DNA of 64,000 bases from Nocardia vinacea (GCF_035920345.1 NZ_CP109149.1:7626001-7690000); one strand, 5' to 3'. Positions 32,537 through 41,775 are shown, numbered from the stretch's first letter. Notes: generated by a model from the letters alone, not told the origin. Translations and numbers: made by a program.

Positions 32537-33625
32537 TCAGGCGCACCGCGTTTCGCGCAACTCCCAGCTCGGATAGTCGCTGTACCCAGCCGCATCGCGC
32601 CCGTACAGCAGATCCTCGCGGATCGAGGCCAGCGGCAGATCGTGGGTAATCCGTGCCACCAGATCGGGATTGGCGATGAAAGCACGCCCGAACGACACCA
32701 GATCAGCGAGCCCTTGCTGGAGCACCGCCTCGGCCTCGATCGCACTGGTGGGCTTGCGGTTCTCACCGATATTCGCGATGAGCGTGCCGTGCCAGCGCGG
32801 CCGCAGATCGGCCAGGGCCGGATAGTCGTCGTTATCGGTCAGATGCAGGTAGGCCAGGTCGCGGCGATCCAACTCGGCGACCAGCGTGCGGTACAGCGGC
32901 GCCGGATCGGCCTCGTACATATTGAACTGCGGGTTGCCCGGCGACAGGCGAATAGCGGTCCGGTGCGATCCGATGGCCGCGACGACCGCGTCGACGATGG
33001 CAAGCGGCGCACGCATGCGGTTCTCGATCGAGCCGCCGAATTCATCGGTGCGCAGATTGGTGTTGTCGGCCAGGAACTGGTGCGGCAGATAGCTATTGGC
33101 GCCGTGGATCTCGACACCGTCGAAGCCCGCCGCGATCGCATTGGCCGCAGCGGCCGCGAAATGCTCGATTACGGCAGCGATTTCGGCACGGCTGTACGCA
33201 CCCGGTGTGATCGGATCGGCCTTGGTGCCGTCGAGCAGGTGCGGCTGATCGTCATCCAGCACGGACGACGGTCCGGTAGGCCACGAGCCGTCGACCCGCG
33301 CCAGCGGATGTCCCTTGCGACCTCCGTGCATCAGTTGTGCGACGATCCGTCCGCCCGCCGCGTGTACCGCATCGGTGACCCGCCGCCAGGCATCGACATG
33401 GCGACCCGTCTGCAGGCCCGGCACCCAGGCCTCGCTCTGGCCGGTGGAATGCGGCCAGATGCCCTCGGTCACGATCAGTCCGGCCGTGGCCCGCTGCGCG
33501 TAGTAATCGACCACATCGGCGGTCGGCGAACCGTCCGGATGCGAGCGCAACCGGGTCATCGGTGACATGACGATGCGATTGGGCAGGGCCAGAACGTGGT
33601 TGCGATATTCGCTCAATAGCTGCAT
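32537..33625 (-). CDS. Old yellow enzyme family ene-reductase
   Basis: A 362-residue FMN-dependent NADH:flavin oxidoreductase. Residues fitting the family: VMSPMTRLRS near the N-terminus, QLMHGGRKGH (97-106), substrate-binding His174 and Asn177 with Tyr179 nearby (IHGANSYL), EFGGSIENRMR, and SFGRAFIANPDLV. It reduces electrophilic alkenes, quinones or nitro compounds. It is divergent from a MerR-type regulator with a palindrome between them, so it is probably induced by reactive electrophiles. Confidence 0.92.
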   Translation of the reverse strand: MQLLSEYRNHVLALPNRIVMSPMTRLRSHPDGSPTADVVDYYAQRATAGLIVTEGIWPHSTGQSEAWVPGLQTGRHVDAWRRVTDAVHAAGGRIVAQLMHGGRKGHPLARVDGSWPTGPSSVLDDDQPHLLDGTKADPITPGAYSRAEIAAVIEHFAAAAANAIAAGFDGVEIHGANSYLPHQFLADNTNLRTDEFGGSIENRMRAPLAIVDAVVAAIGSHRTAIRLSPGNPQFNMYEADPAPLYRTLVAELDRRDLAYLHLTDNDDYPALADLRPRWHGTLIANIGENRKPTSAIEAEAVLQQGLADLVSFGRAFIANPDLVARITHDLPLASIREDLLYGRDAAGYSDYPSWELRETRCA

Positions 33626-33642
33626 GAGGGCACCATAAAAGC

Positions 33643-33661
33643 TGACATTGATGTGAGGTCA
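33643..33661. promoter_or_regulatory. Candidate MerR operator between OYE and merR
   Basis: TGACATTGATGTGAGGTCA is an imperfect palindrome with TGAC and GTCA ends, the form typical for MerR-family sites lying between -35 and -10 boxes. It stands in the 66-bp gap between the two divergent genes. Coordinates may be off by one base. Confidence 0.5.
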
Positions 33662-33691
33662 AGTAAGCTCGATGCTGGGAGGCGGAACGAT

Positions 33692-34063
33692 ATGCGCATC
33701 GGCGAGCTGGCCGAGCGGACCGGGGTGAGCGTCCGGTCGCTGCGGTACTACGAGGCCAAGGGCATGCTCGGATCCGAGCGCACCTCCGGTGGTCAGCGCG
33801 AATATCCGGAGTCGGCGGTCGCGCGGGTGCTGCGCATACGCGAAATGTTCGCCGCGGGCATCGGCAGCGACACCGTCAGCCAGCTGCTGCCGTGTATCCA
33901 CGACGAAGACGGCACGCCGAACGAACTGGCGACACCGTTCCTGGTGGACAAGCTGGCCGAGGAGCGCCGCCGCATCGACCAGGCCATGACCGATCTGCAC
34001 CGGGCGGGCGCGGTACTCGACGAGATCATCCGAGCGGCGGGCGGTGCGCAGCCCGAACAGTAG
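33692..34063 (+). CDS. MerR-family transcriptional regulator
   Basis: A 123-residue MerR regulator. The winged helix-turn-helix is at 1-70 (MRIGELAERTGVSVRSLRYY), followed by a coiled-coil dimer helix (LVDKLAEERRRIDQAM). It starts at ATG 33692 with GGGAGG before it. It carries only one cysteine (LLPCIHDEDG), so a metal site is not obvious; a redox or drug signal is possible. Divergent from the old yellow enzyme gene, which it probably controls. Confidence 0.87.
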   Translation: MRIGELAERTGVSVRSLRYYEAKGMLGSERTSGGQREYPESAVARVLRIREMFAAGIGSDTVSQLLPCIHDEDGTPNELATPFLVDKLAEERRRIDQAMTDLHRAGAVLDEIIRAAGGAQPEQ

Positions 34064-34073
34064 GGTGGAGCCC

Positions 34074-36305
34074 ATGGCTCTCGACAGTGGAATCGGAACG
34101 CTCGCCGGTCCGGGTGATGTAACGGCCCCGGTCGCCAAGACGGTGCGCACCGAGCGGGTGCACCACGGCGACGTCTTCATCGATGAGTACGAATGGCTCC
34201 GCGATAAAGAAAGCCCCGAGGTCATCGCCTACCTCGAGGCCGAGAACGCCTACACCGAGGCGCAGACCGCCCATCTCGGCGGACTGCGGAACAGGATCTT
34301 CGACGAGATCAAGGCGCGCACCCAGGAGACCGATCTGTCGGTGCCGACCCGGATGGGCGAGTACTGGTACTACTCGCGCAGCTTCGAGGGCAAGCAGTAC
34401 GGCGTGCACTGCCGCTGTCCGATCGTTGCCCCGGCGGGAGCGACGGGCGCGGAGGAGGCAGCTCGCGTAACCACGGAGCGCCCCGCGAGCGTCGCAATAG
34501 ATATCGATGCCTGGACCCCGCCGCAACTCGAGGTCGATACCGAGGTTGCCGGGGAGCAGGTGCTGCTCGACAGCAACGAGGTCGCCGAGGGTCACGACTT
34601 CTTCGCACTGGGCGCGTTCTCGGTCAGCCATGACGGCAACCTGCTCGCGTACTCGGTCGACACCAGCGGTGACGAGCGCTATCTGCTGCGCTTCAAGGAT
34701 CTGCGCACCGGCGAGGTGCTCGCCGACGAGATCGCGGGCACCGCACCCGGCGCGACCTGGTCGCTGGACGGCACACACGTCTTCTATCAGACGGTCGACG
34801 AATCCTGGCGACCCGACACCGTGTGGCGGCACCGGCTCGGTACGGGCAAGGATGACGACGTCAAGGTCTTCCACGAGCCCGATGAGCGCTACTGGGTGAG
34901 CATCGGCGCTACGCGCTCGGAGAAGTACCTGATGATCTGGGTCGGCTCCAAGATCACCACCGAGGGCTGGGTGCTCGAATCCGATAATCCGGAAGGTGAT
35001 TTCCGGGTCATCATGCCGCGCCGCGATGGCGTCGAGTACTCCGCGGAACATGCGGTGATCGGCGGCGAGGACCGTTTCCTGATTCTGCACAACGATGTCG
35101 TGGACGGGGTGAAGGCCGAGAACTTCGTGCTCGCCGAGGCCCCGGTTTCGGATCCGTCGAATATGACGCTGCTGATCGGCCACCGCGACGATGTGCGGCT
35201 CGAGGATATCGATCCGTTCGCAAGTCATCTGGTGCTGAGCTATCGGCGCGAAGCCCTTACCCGCGTTGCCATTTGGCCGCTGACCGAATCCGGCTACGGC
35301 GCGCGGCGCGAACTCGAATTCGATCTGGAACTCTTCTCTGTCGGTTCCGGCGCCAATCCGGAGTGGGAGCAGCCGACGCTGCGAATCGGGCTGACCTCGT
35401 TCATCACGCCGATGCAGGTCTTCGACTATGTGCCCGCCACCGGTGAGCTGCTGCTGCGCAAGGAGCAGCCGGTGCTCGGCGGCTATGACGCGAACGACTA
35501 TGAGCAGCACCGGGATTGGGCGATCGCCGCAGACGGCACCCGGATTCCGATCTCGCTGGTGCGGAAGAAGGGTCTGCCTGCGGGGCCGAGACCGCTGCTG
35601 CTGTACGGATACGGCTCTTATGAGGCCAGTATGGATCCGTCCTTCTCGGTATCGCGGCTTTCGCTGCTCGACCGCGGCATGGTGTTCGCGGTGGCGCATG
35701 TGCGCGGCGGCGGTGAAATGGGGCGGCTCTGGTACGAGAACGGCAAGACGCTCACCAAGAAGAACACCTTCACCGATTTCGTCTCCTGCGCAAGGCATCT
35801 CATCGATACCGATGTCACCTCGGCGGACCGGATGATTGCCGACGGCGGCAGTGCGGGCGGCCTGCTGGTGGGTGCGGTAGCGAACCTGGCACCCGAGTTG
35901 TTCAAGGGCATCCTGGCCAACGTGCCGTTCGTCGACCCGCTCACCTCGATCCTCGACCCGTCGTTGCCGCTCACCGTCATCGAATGGGACGAGTGGGGAA
36001 ATCCATTGGCGGACAAGGACGTCTACGCCTACATGAAGTCCTACGCGCCCTACGAGAACATCGAAGCCAAGGATTACCCGGCCATTCTGGCCATCACCAG
36101 TATCAACGACACCCGCGTGCTCTATGTCGAACCCGCCAAGTGGGTCGCCAAACTGCGCGCGACCAAGACCGGCGACACGCCGCTGCTGCTCAAGACCGAA
36201 ATGAGCGCGGGCCACGGCGGCGTCAGCGGCCGCTACGAGAAGTGGAAGGAAGTCGCCTTCGAATACGCGTGGGTGCTCGACACCCTCGGCCTGGCCGGCG
36301 CGTAG
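34074..36305 (+). CDS. ptrB: Oligopeptidase B (S9A prolyl-oligopeptidase family)
   Basis: A 743-residue serine peptidase. The N-terminal seven-bladed propeller (about 80-430) is followed by the hydrolase domain, with Ser593 in GGSAGGLLVG and His714 in SAGHGGVSGR; the acid should be in the TSINDTRVLYVEP segment. The family cuts short peptides after basic residues. ATG 34074 is 11 bp after the MerR stop, so the two may be co-transcribed. In M. tuberculosis ptrB is also between purB and purQ, but split into two genes; here it is intact. Confidence 0.9.
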   Translation: MALDSGIGTLAGPGDVTAPVAKTVRTERVHHGDVFIDEYEWLRDKESPEVIAYLEAENAYTEAQTAHLGGLRNRIFDEIKARTQETDLSVPTRMGEYWYYSRSFEGKQYGVHCRCPIVAPAGATGAEEAARVTTERPASVAIDIDAWTPPQLEVDTEVAGEQVLLDSNEVAEGHDFFALGAFSVSHDGNLLAYSVDTSGDERYLLRFKDLRTGEVLADEIAGTAPGATWSLDGTHVFYQTVDESWRPDTVWRHRLGTGKDDDVKVFHEPDERYWVSIGATRSEKYLMIWVGSKITTEGWVLESDNPEGDFRVIMPRRDGVEYSAEHAVIGGEDRFLILHNDVVDGVKAENFVLAEAPVSDPSNMTLLIGHRDDVRLEDIDPFASHLVLSYRREALTRVAIWPLTESGYGARRELEFDLELFSVGSGANPEWEQPTLRIGLTSFITPMQVFDYVPATGELLLRKEQPVLGGYDANDYEQHRDWAIAADGTRIPISLVRKKGLPAGPRPLLLYGYGSYEASMDPSFSVSRLSLLDRGMVFAVAHVRGGGEMGRLWYENGKTLTKKNTFTDFVSCARHLIDTDVTSADRMIADGGSAGGLLVGAVANLAPELFKGILANVPFVDPLTSILDPSLPLTVIEWDEWGNPLADKDVYAYMKSYAPYENIEAKDYPAILAITSINDTRVLYVEPAKWVAKLRATKTGDTPLLLKTEMSAGHGGVSGRYEKWKEVAFEYAWVLDTLGLAGA

Positions 36306-36310
36306 CTTCC

Positions 36311-36340
36311 GTGAGCGGCCGGTTCAGCCCGGCCGCTCAC
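36311..36340. terminator. Bidirectional terminator hairpin (ptrB / MarR)
   Basis: Perfect 12-bp stem GTGAGCGGCCGG (36311-36322) and CCGGCCGCTCAC (36329-36340) with a 6-nt loop, between convergent genes. The right arm includes the MarR stop codon. Confidence 0.75.
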
Positions 36341-36780
36341 TCGGCGGGTGCCAATAGTTTGCCGAGCAGCGTTGTGAGCTGCCGGCGCTCGGCGGCGGTC
36401 AGCGCTGCGAAGGTCTCGTCGAGGTAGGCCGGAATGGCCGCGTCCGCCTCGTGCAGCCGTTCGCGGCCCGCATCGGTGATGGTCACGGCGTAGGAGCGCC
36501 GGTCGCGCGGATTGCGTTCGCGCCGTACGTAATCCGACTTCTCCAGGTCATCGCAGACGCTGACCATGACGCTGCGATCGATCCGCAGTTCCTCGCTCAG
36601 CGTCTGCTGCGAGCACGCGCCGACGGCATCGAGCATCTTCAACACCAACTGCTGCCCAACGCCCAAACCCTGTGTCGCGGCGTGTATTTCGCCCGCTCTG
36701 GCAACCGCGGTCGATGCGCGGCACAGTGCTATGTCCGGCCGCTCGGCGGCGAGCTGTGGAAAGTAAGTCGGTTTGGTCAT
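36337..36780 (-). CDS. MarR-family transcriptional regulator
   Basis: A 147-residue winged-helix regulator. The recognition region is SQQTLSEELRIDRSVMVSVC, followed by the wing RRERNPRDRRSYAVTITDAG. It is divergent from a nitroreductase gene, with a 12-bp inverted repeat between them. Two cysteines (20 and 56) could serve as redox switches, but this is only a guess. Confidence 0.87.
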   Translation of the reverse strand: MTKPTYFPQLAAERPDIALCRASTAVARAGEIHAATQGLGVGQQLVLKMLDAVGACSQQTLSEELRIDRSVMVSVCDDLEKSDYVRRERNPRDRRSYAVTITDAGRERLHEADAAIPAYLDETFAALTAAERRQLTTLLGKLLAPAE

Positions 36781-36814
36781 GGTGCCTCACTGTCGGTGGC
36801 GTCAGCCTAGCATC

Positions 36815-36851
36815 AATCGTCTGCTGGCCAATCGTTTGACAGCAGATGATT
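36815..36851. promoter_or_regulatory. Candidate MarR operator, spaced inverted repeat
   Basis: AATCGTCTGCTG (36815-36826) and CAGCAGATGATT (36840-36851) are complementary at 11 of 12 positions with a 13-bp spacer. The site is 35 bp from the MarR start and 50 bp from the nitroreductase start, as expected for a shared operator. Confidence 0.65.
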
Positions 36852-36901
36852 TGTGGCAATACGGTCTGACGGTCTGCATGAATCGGCCCGAGGAGCACCC
36901 G

Positions 36902-37552
36902 ATGACAACGCTGGATCTGACCCCGGACGAGTTGCTGTCCACGACCCGTGCCGTGCGCAAACGCCTGGATTTCGACCGTCCGGTGCCGCGTGAGCTGATC
37001 GAGGAGTGCATCGATCTCGCAACCCAGGCGCCGACCGGACGCAATCGGCAGCGCTGGCATTTCATCGTCGTCACAGATCGGGCCAAGCGTCGAGTGGTCG
37101 GCGATATCTTCCGTCGCGCGCTCACCGTCGGGACCGGGCAGCCGCTGACTGCCGATGACGTGTGGCGCATGAACTATTCACCGCGTTCGACCGAGCGGGT
37201 CTTCGACGGTCTGCGCTATCTCGCCGAGAACATCCATCGTGTTCCGGCCATAGTGATCCCGGCCATCGAGGGCCGAACCGATCGCGCCTCCGTCGAGATC
37301 CAGTCGGGCGCTTGGGGTTCCATTCTGCCCGCGGTGTGGAGCTTCATGCTCGCCGCTCGCGCCCGCGGACTGGGCACCACCTGGACCAGCGCGCAGGGTC
37401 CGCTGGAGCGCGAACTCGCTGCGGCACTCGGTATTCCGTACGACCAGGTGATGCTCGCGGCATTCATTCCGCTGGCCTACACCCTCGGCACCGACTTCAA
37501 ACCCGCCGTCCAGGTGCCGAGGGCGCAGGTGCTGCACTGGGAGCGCTGGTAA
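36902..37552 (+). CDS. Nitroreductase-family FMN oxidoreductase
   Basis: A 216-residue nitroreductase-type flavoprotein. The FMN-binding front is TRAVRKRLDFDRPVP, with APTGRNRQRWHFIVV near 40-54 and the C-terminal MLAAFIPLAYTLGTDFKP. ATG 36902 gives MTTLDLTPDELL; ATG 36878 is possible too. Such enzymes reduce nitroaromatics, quinones or related electrophiles using NAD(P)H. Control by the divergent MarR gene is likely, so this forms a second electrophile-response pair next to the MerR/OYE pair. Confidence 0.87.
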   Translation: MTTLDLTPDELLSTTRAVRKRLDFDRPVPRELIEECIDLATQAPTGRNRQRWHFIVVTDRAKRRVVGDIFRRALTVGTGQPLTADDVWRMNYSPRSTERVFDGLRYLAENIHRVPAIVIPAIEGRTDRASVEIQSGAWGSILPAVWSFMLAARARGLGTTWTSAQGPLERELAAALGIPYDQVMLAAFIPLAYTLGTDFKPAVQVPRAQVLHWERW

Positions 37553-37553
37553 A

Positions 37554-37844
37554 TCAGAGGCCGCAGGTGCGCATGTTCTCCAGGAACGTCGCACGATCGC
37601 TGTCGCGGAATTGCTCGATCCCCTGGTACGCGCCGTTCGCATCCATGATCGCGATGTAGGCGTCGGCGATCTGATCCGGAGTCACGTCGGGGGTGCGGCT
37701 GCGCACCTGGTTGACGAAACCCTGTGTGGCCGTGCATGTTTCGTCTTGGCTTAAGATCTGCGGGTCGCCCGGATCGGCTAGGGCCGTAGCCGGTGCGATG
37801 AGGAGGAGTGGAACTGACAGAGCGCTGAGCAGGGCTGTCTTCAC
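37554..37844 (-). CDS. Small secreted protein, DUF732-like
   Basis: A 96-residue exported protein. Signal peptide about 1-25 (VKTALLSALSVPLLLIAPAT, then ALADPG), then a small helical domain with two cysteines (DETCTATQGF and MRTCGL) that probably form a disulfide. The pattern is that of DUF732 proteins of mycobacteria and nocardiae. GTG 37844 gives a proper signal peptide; the longer frame upstream does not. Confidence 0.72.
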   Translation of the reverse strand: MKTALLSALSVPLLLIAPATALADPGDPQILSQDETCTATQGFVNQVRSRTPDVTPDQIADAYIAIMDANGAYQGIEQFRDSDRATFLENMRTCGL

Positions 37845-37947
37845 GCCGGAGATCCTAGAGGAGATGTGCCGCGGGTGTGGCGCAGTGTTCGTCGGCGGGT
37901 CATCCGCCCTGCACGCTGAGTACATCTGCGGCTGGCACCGTGAGGCC

Positions 37948-38649
37948 ATGAACGCTGAGCTGATCGTGTCGATTTCCGGGATCCGGGACACCACGCGGGA
38001 CGCGGCTATCGAATTCGCGGCCGAAATGGATCGCCGCGATGTGCGGCTTTCGCTGCTGGTCGCGCCCCGGTTGAAGGGTGGCTACCGGCTGGTGGAAGAT
38101 CCGGCGACGCAGTCGTGGCTGCGCGGTCGGCGGGCCCGCGGCGATGCGATCGTGCTGCACGGCTACGACCAGGCGGCGACCAAGCGTCGCCGAGCCGAAT
38201 TCGCCACACTGCCCCGGCACGAGGCGCGTCTGCGGCTGACCGCGGCGGATCGGGTGCTCGAGCAGGTGGAACTGCGCACCCGACTGTTCGCGGCGCCGCG
38301 CTGGGATGCCTCGGCGGGCGCCATCGAGGCGCTGCCCGAGGCCGGTTTCCGGCTCGCGCTCGGGCTGACCTCGATTCTCGATCTCGAGCGCAATATCGCC
38401 CAGAAGGCGCGCGTCTACGGCATGGGCGAGGGATTCCGTGCCGAGCCCTGGTGGTGTCGCGCGCTGGTGCTCGGTGCGGCCAGGACCGCGCGTCGCGGCG
38501 GTGTGCTGCGGCTGGCCGTTTCCGCCGCTCAGCTCGGCCGTTCCGGTCCGCGGCAGGCGATGCTCGACGCGGTCGATCTCGCTTTGTTCCACGGCGCGGC
38601 CAGCGACGTGTACCGCTGGGAGCCCTTCGCCGCCGTCAAGGCGGCCTGA
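37948..38649 (+). CDS. DUF2334 / polysaccharide-deacetylase-like protein
   Basis: A 233-residue protein with a deacetylase-like barrel: ELIVSISGIRDTT at the start, MDRRDVRLSLLVAPRLKGGY and AIVLHGYDQ (the HGY motif of DUF2334). Compared with true deacetylases the first metal-binding aspartate motif is not clear (ISGIRD), so activity is uncertain. ATG 37948 is the best start. Related M. tuberculosis proteins are uncharacterised. Confidence 0.72.
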   Translation: MNAELIVSISGIRDTTRDAAIEFAAEMDRRDVRLSLLVAPRLKGGYRLVEDPATQSWLRGRRARGDAIVLHGYDQAATKRRRAEFATLPRHEARLRLTAADRVLEQVELRTRLFAAPRWDASAGAIEALPEAGFRLALGLTSILDLERNIAQKARVYGMGEGFRAEPWWCRALVLGAARTARRGGVLRLAVSAAQLGRSGPRQAMLDAVDLALFHGAASDVYRWEPFAAVKAA

Positions 38650-38700
38650 TCGGGTCCGCCGGAAGCCGTGCAGGGGTGTGGTCGGCACCGCCCGCACGAG

Positions 38701-38738
38701 GCGCCGCCGCCCGTAATGGCGTGACCGGGCGGCGGCGC
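38701..38738. terminator. Bidirectional terminator between DUF2334 gene and gadB
   Basis: Perfect 13-bp stem GCGCCGCCGCCCG (38701-38713) and CGGGCGGCGGCGC (38726-38738), 12-nt loop, between convergent genes. Confidence 0.8.
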
Positions 38739-38764
38739 GCGGTGTAATCGACTCTCGACCAGCG

Positions 38765-40177
38765 CTATTCGGCGCTGCGCCGGACTGGTTTCGCCCTTCC
38801 GCTCGGTACGGCCGCGGTCGCGTTATGCGTGAATCCGCCCGCTTCCTCCCGGGTGAGCGGTTTGGCTTGTGGATGCTTCTCCAGTTGCGCCATACCGCGC
38901 GCGATATCGGCGAGCAGTAGGTCGGCCATATCGATGCTGAACCCGTGCCGGACCAGTGCGCGCATGATCGTCTCGTTCTCGCGGTCGGCGGGCAACGGAT
39001 ACGCGGCGATCAGCCACCCCCTGGTCCGCAGCCGATCCGATAGTTCGTAGAGATTGAATCCGACATCCTCCGTCAGCCGCCACGACACCGCCGCGATGCC
39101 CCGATGCGGATTGCCGCCGTGGATCATCTCGAACGGACCCAGTTTCAGCAGGCCATCGGCCAGATGCTGGGCGACGTGGTAGAGCTGGGACTGCAGGCGG
39201 GTGTATCCGGTGCGGCCGAGCCGGATGAATTCGTAGTACGAGGTGATCACCTGCCCGCCGGGGCGGGAGAAGTTGAGATTGAAGGTGGCCATGCTGCCGC
39301 CGAGGTAATCCACATTGAAGATCAGCTCTTCGGGCAGATCGGCGGCCTCGCGCCAGATCGCCCAGCCCGAGCCGAGCGGCGCGAGCCCGGTCTTGTGGCC
39401 GGAGGCATTGATCGATTTGACCCGCGGCAGCCGGAAATCCCAGATCAGATCCGGCGCGGTGAACGGCGCGAGGAATCCGCCGCTGGCGGCGTCGACATGG
39501 ATGGGGATATCCAGGCCGCTGACCTCCTGCAGCCGGTCCAGCGCCTTGCTTATCCCGGCGACGTCCTCGAACAGGCCGGTGTAGGTCTGCCCGAAGGTCG
39601 GCACCACCATGATGGTGTTGGCATCGCAGTAAGCGGATACGTCGTCGGGATGCATGGTCAGCCGGTCCCCGCGCAGCGGAATCTGCCGTATTTCCACATC
39701 GAAATAGCGCGCGAACTTTTCCCAGCACACCTGCACCGGGCCGCAGACGAAATTCGGGGTTCCGGTGCCGCCACCCTTGCGCCAGCGGAATTTGGCGGCC
39801 AGACCGCCGAGCATCGCGGCCTCACTCGAGCCGGTGGTGGAGGTGCCGTGCGTGCCTGCTGGATCCGGCGCATGCCACAGATCGGCGACCATCCGCACAC
39901 ACCGCCGCTCCAATTCGGCGGTCTGCGGGTATTCGTCCTTGTCGACGATGTTCTTGTCCAGGGCTTCGTTCATCAGCCTGCGCGCCTGATCGTCCACCCA
40001 GGTGGTGCAGAACGTCGCCAGATTCATCCGGGAGACGCCGTCGAGCATCAGCTCGTCGTGCACGATCTCGTAGGCGACCTGCGAGAACAACTCGTTGATC
40101 GGAAATCCGGCCTTCGGCGCCGACCGGCGCAGGCCCGGCAGGGCGAATAGGTCGTCGGGCTCCAGTCCTTCTGTCAT
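38765..40177 (-). CDS. gadB: Glutamate decarboxylase
   Basis: A 470-residue PLP enzyme that converts glutamate to GABA and CO2, consuming a proton. The PLP lysine is K262 in INASGHKTGLAPLG; HVDAASGGF (227-235) and GTSTTGSSEA (111-120) are the cofactor loops. The C-terminus (HNATAAVPSGRAKPVRRSAE) is longer and more basic than in E. coli GadB, where the tail controls activity by pH. No glutamate/GABA antiporter gene is next to it in this window. It is divergent from the M20 peptidase. Confidence 0.93.
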   Translation of the reverse strand: MTEGLEPDDLFALPGLRRSAPKAGFPINELFSQVAYEIVHDELMLDGVSRMNLATFCTTWVDDQARRLMNEALDKNIVDKDEYPQTAELERRCVRMVADLWHAPDPAGTHGTSTTGSSEAAMLGGLAAKFRWRKGGGTGTPNFVCGPVQVCWEKFARYFDVEIRQIPLRGDRLTMHPDDVSAYCDANTIMVVPTFGQTYTGLFEDVAGISKALDRLQEVSGLDIPIHVDAASGGFLAPFTAPDLIWDFRLPRVKSINASGHKTGLAPLGSGWAIWREAADLPEELIFNVDYLGGSMATFNLNFSRPGGQVITSYYEFIRLGRTGYTRLQSQLYHVAQHLADGLLKLGPFEMIHGGNPHRGIAAVSWRLTEDVGFNLYELSDRLRTRGWLIAAYPLPADRENETIMRALVRHGFSIDMADLLLADIARGMAQLEKHPQAKPLTREEAGGFTHNATAAVPSGRAKPVRRSAE

Positions 40178-40261
40178 CGAACCGCCTCCGAATATGGATC
40201 GCGTGATGTTTGCGAAAACAGTGGCAACCAGCGTCGACGTTTCAGCATGTCACAGCGGCGA

Positions 40262-40306
40262 CCGGATTTTCGGTGTTCCGATCCGGACGACACAGACCGA
40301 TCGGTC
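40262..40306. promoter_or_regulatory. Palindromes in the gadB / M20 divergent region
   Basis: CCGGAT ... ATCCGG (6-bp arms, about 40262-40286) and the perfect palindrome GACCGATCGGTC (40295-40306) lie in the 233-bp gap between two divergent starts. They could be regulator binding sites; no regulator gene is adjacent. Confidence 0.4.
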
Positions 40307-40410
40307 GGCTGATTTCTCCGTATGCACCGAGCGGTTCTGCCAGAGTGGGCGGGCGGCGCGCGGTCGGCCGCTTCCGTGTGCTGGATCGGATCTGAAATGA
40401 GGTTTCGCAG

Positions 40411-41775
40411 ATGATCGACGACTCCCGCATCGCGGCGCTGCGCCAGCGGGTGGCCGCGCTGATGCCGCAGGCGAAAACCGATCTCACCCAACTGGTTTCG
40501 TTCAAGTCGGTGGCCGATTCGCGACAGTTTCCGCTGGAGGAGTGCGACCGGACCGCGCAGTGGGTGGCCGACGCGTTCGCCGGTGCGGGTCTGACGAAGG
40601 TGGGTCTGCACGAAACTCCCGATGGCAGTAAGGCCGTCATCGCCTCGCGTCCCGCACCGAACGGTGCGCCGACGGTATTGCTCTACTCCCACTATGACGT
40701 GCAGCCGCCGCTCGACGACGATGCCTGGCGCACCCCGGTCTGGGAGCTGACCGAGAAGGACGGCCGCTGGTACGGGCGCGGCAGCGCGGACTGCAAGGGC
40801 AATATCGTGATGCACCTGACCGCGCTGCGGGCCCTCGGCGCGGATCTGCCGCTCGGAGTGACGCTGGTCGCGGAGGGTTCCGAGGAGCAGGGCACCGGCG
40901 GACTCGAACAATTCGTCGAGGCCAATCCGGAGCTGTTGCGCGCGGATGCGATTCTGATCGGCGACTGCGGCAACTTCGCGATCGGTGTGCCGACCTTGAC
41001 CGAAACCCTGCGCGGCAGTGTGAACGTTGTCGTCACCATCGAAACACTCGCCGGGCCAATGCATTCCGGCATGTTCGGCGGTCCCGCACCCGATGCGCTC
41101 GCCGCGCTCGTTCACCTGCTCGCCTCCCTGCGCGACGAACACGGCAACACCACGGTGGCCGGACTGCCCAATGATCAGCGCTGGACCGGTGTGCAGTACT
41201 CGGAGGACCAATTCCGAGCGGACGCAGGCGTACTCGGCGGCGTCGAACTCATCGGTGACGGCACCGTCGCCGATATGCTCTGGGCGCGACCGGCTTTGAC
41301 GGTGATCGGCATCGACGCGCCGAAGGTGGTCGGCTCAGCGGTGGCCATCCAGCCCGCCGCGCGAGCCCGGCTCAACCTGCGCATTCCGCCGGGCACCGAT
41401 CCCGACCAGGCGCTGGAACTGCTGACCGCGCACCTGCGAGCGCATACGCCGTGGCGCGCAAAGATCACCGTGGAAACCGAGTCGACCGGCGCACCGTTCC
41501 GATCGGCCAGCGGCGGTCCCGCCCGCACCGCCATGGAGGCCGCGCTCACCGCCTCATACGGCCGCGCGACCACCACACAGGGCCAGGGCGGCTCGATCCC
41601 GCTGTGCAACGTCTTCGCAGACACCTACCCGCACGCCGAAATCATGCTGCTAGGCGTCGAAGAACCCAAATGCCTCATCCACGCCCCCAATGAAAGCGTC
41701 GACCCCTCCGAAATCGAACACATGGCCCTCGCCGAGGCCCTCTTCCTCAGCACCTACGCCGAACATGTCCGCTGA
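40411..41775 (+). CDS. M20-family metallopeptidase (dipeptidase)
   Basis: A 454-residue zinc peptidase. Metal ligands fit the family: His94 and catalytic Asp96 (YSHYDVQPP), bridging Asp127 (GSADCKGN), catalytic Glu158 and Glu159 (EGSEEQGT), and a later His (KCLIHAPNESVD). The lid domain (about 200-320) has GPMHSGMFGG. It most resembles actinobacterial dipeptidases of the CNDP type. Starts at ATG 40411. Likely role is cytoplasmic dipeptide breakdown. Confidence 0.88.
   Translation: MIDDSRIAALRQRVAALMPQAKTDLTQLVSFKSVADSRQFPLEECDRTAQWVADAFAGAGLTKVGLHETPDGSKAVIASRPAPNGAPTVLLYSHYDVQPPLDDDAWRTPVWELTEKDGRWYGRGSADCKGNIVMHLTALRALGADLPLGVTLVAEGSEEQGTGGLEQFVEANPELLRADAILIGDCGNFAIGVPTLTETLRGSVNVVVTIETLAGPMHSGMFGGPAPDALAALVHLLASLRDEHGNTTVAGLPNDQRWTGVQYSEDQFRADAGVLGGVELIGDGTVADMLWARPALTVIGIDAPKVVGSAVAIQPAARARLNLRIPPGTDPDQALELLTAHLRAHTPWRAKITVETESTGAPFRSASGGPARTAMEAALTASYGRATTTQGQGGSIPLCNVFADTYPHAEIMLLGVEEPKCLIHAPNESVDPSEIEHMALAEALFLSTYAEHVR

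Noticed and set aside
31748..33565. 605-residue plus-strand frame
   Set aside because: It is antisense to the DUF2330 and old yellow enzyme genes, both clearly real.
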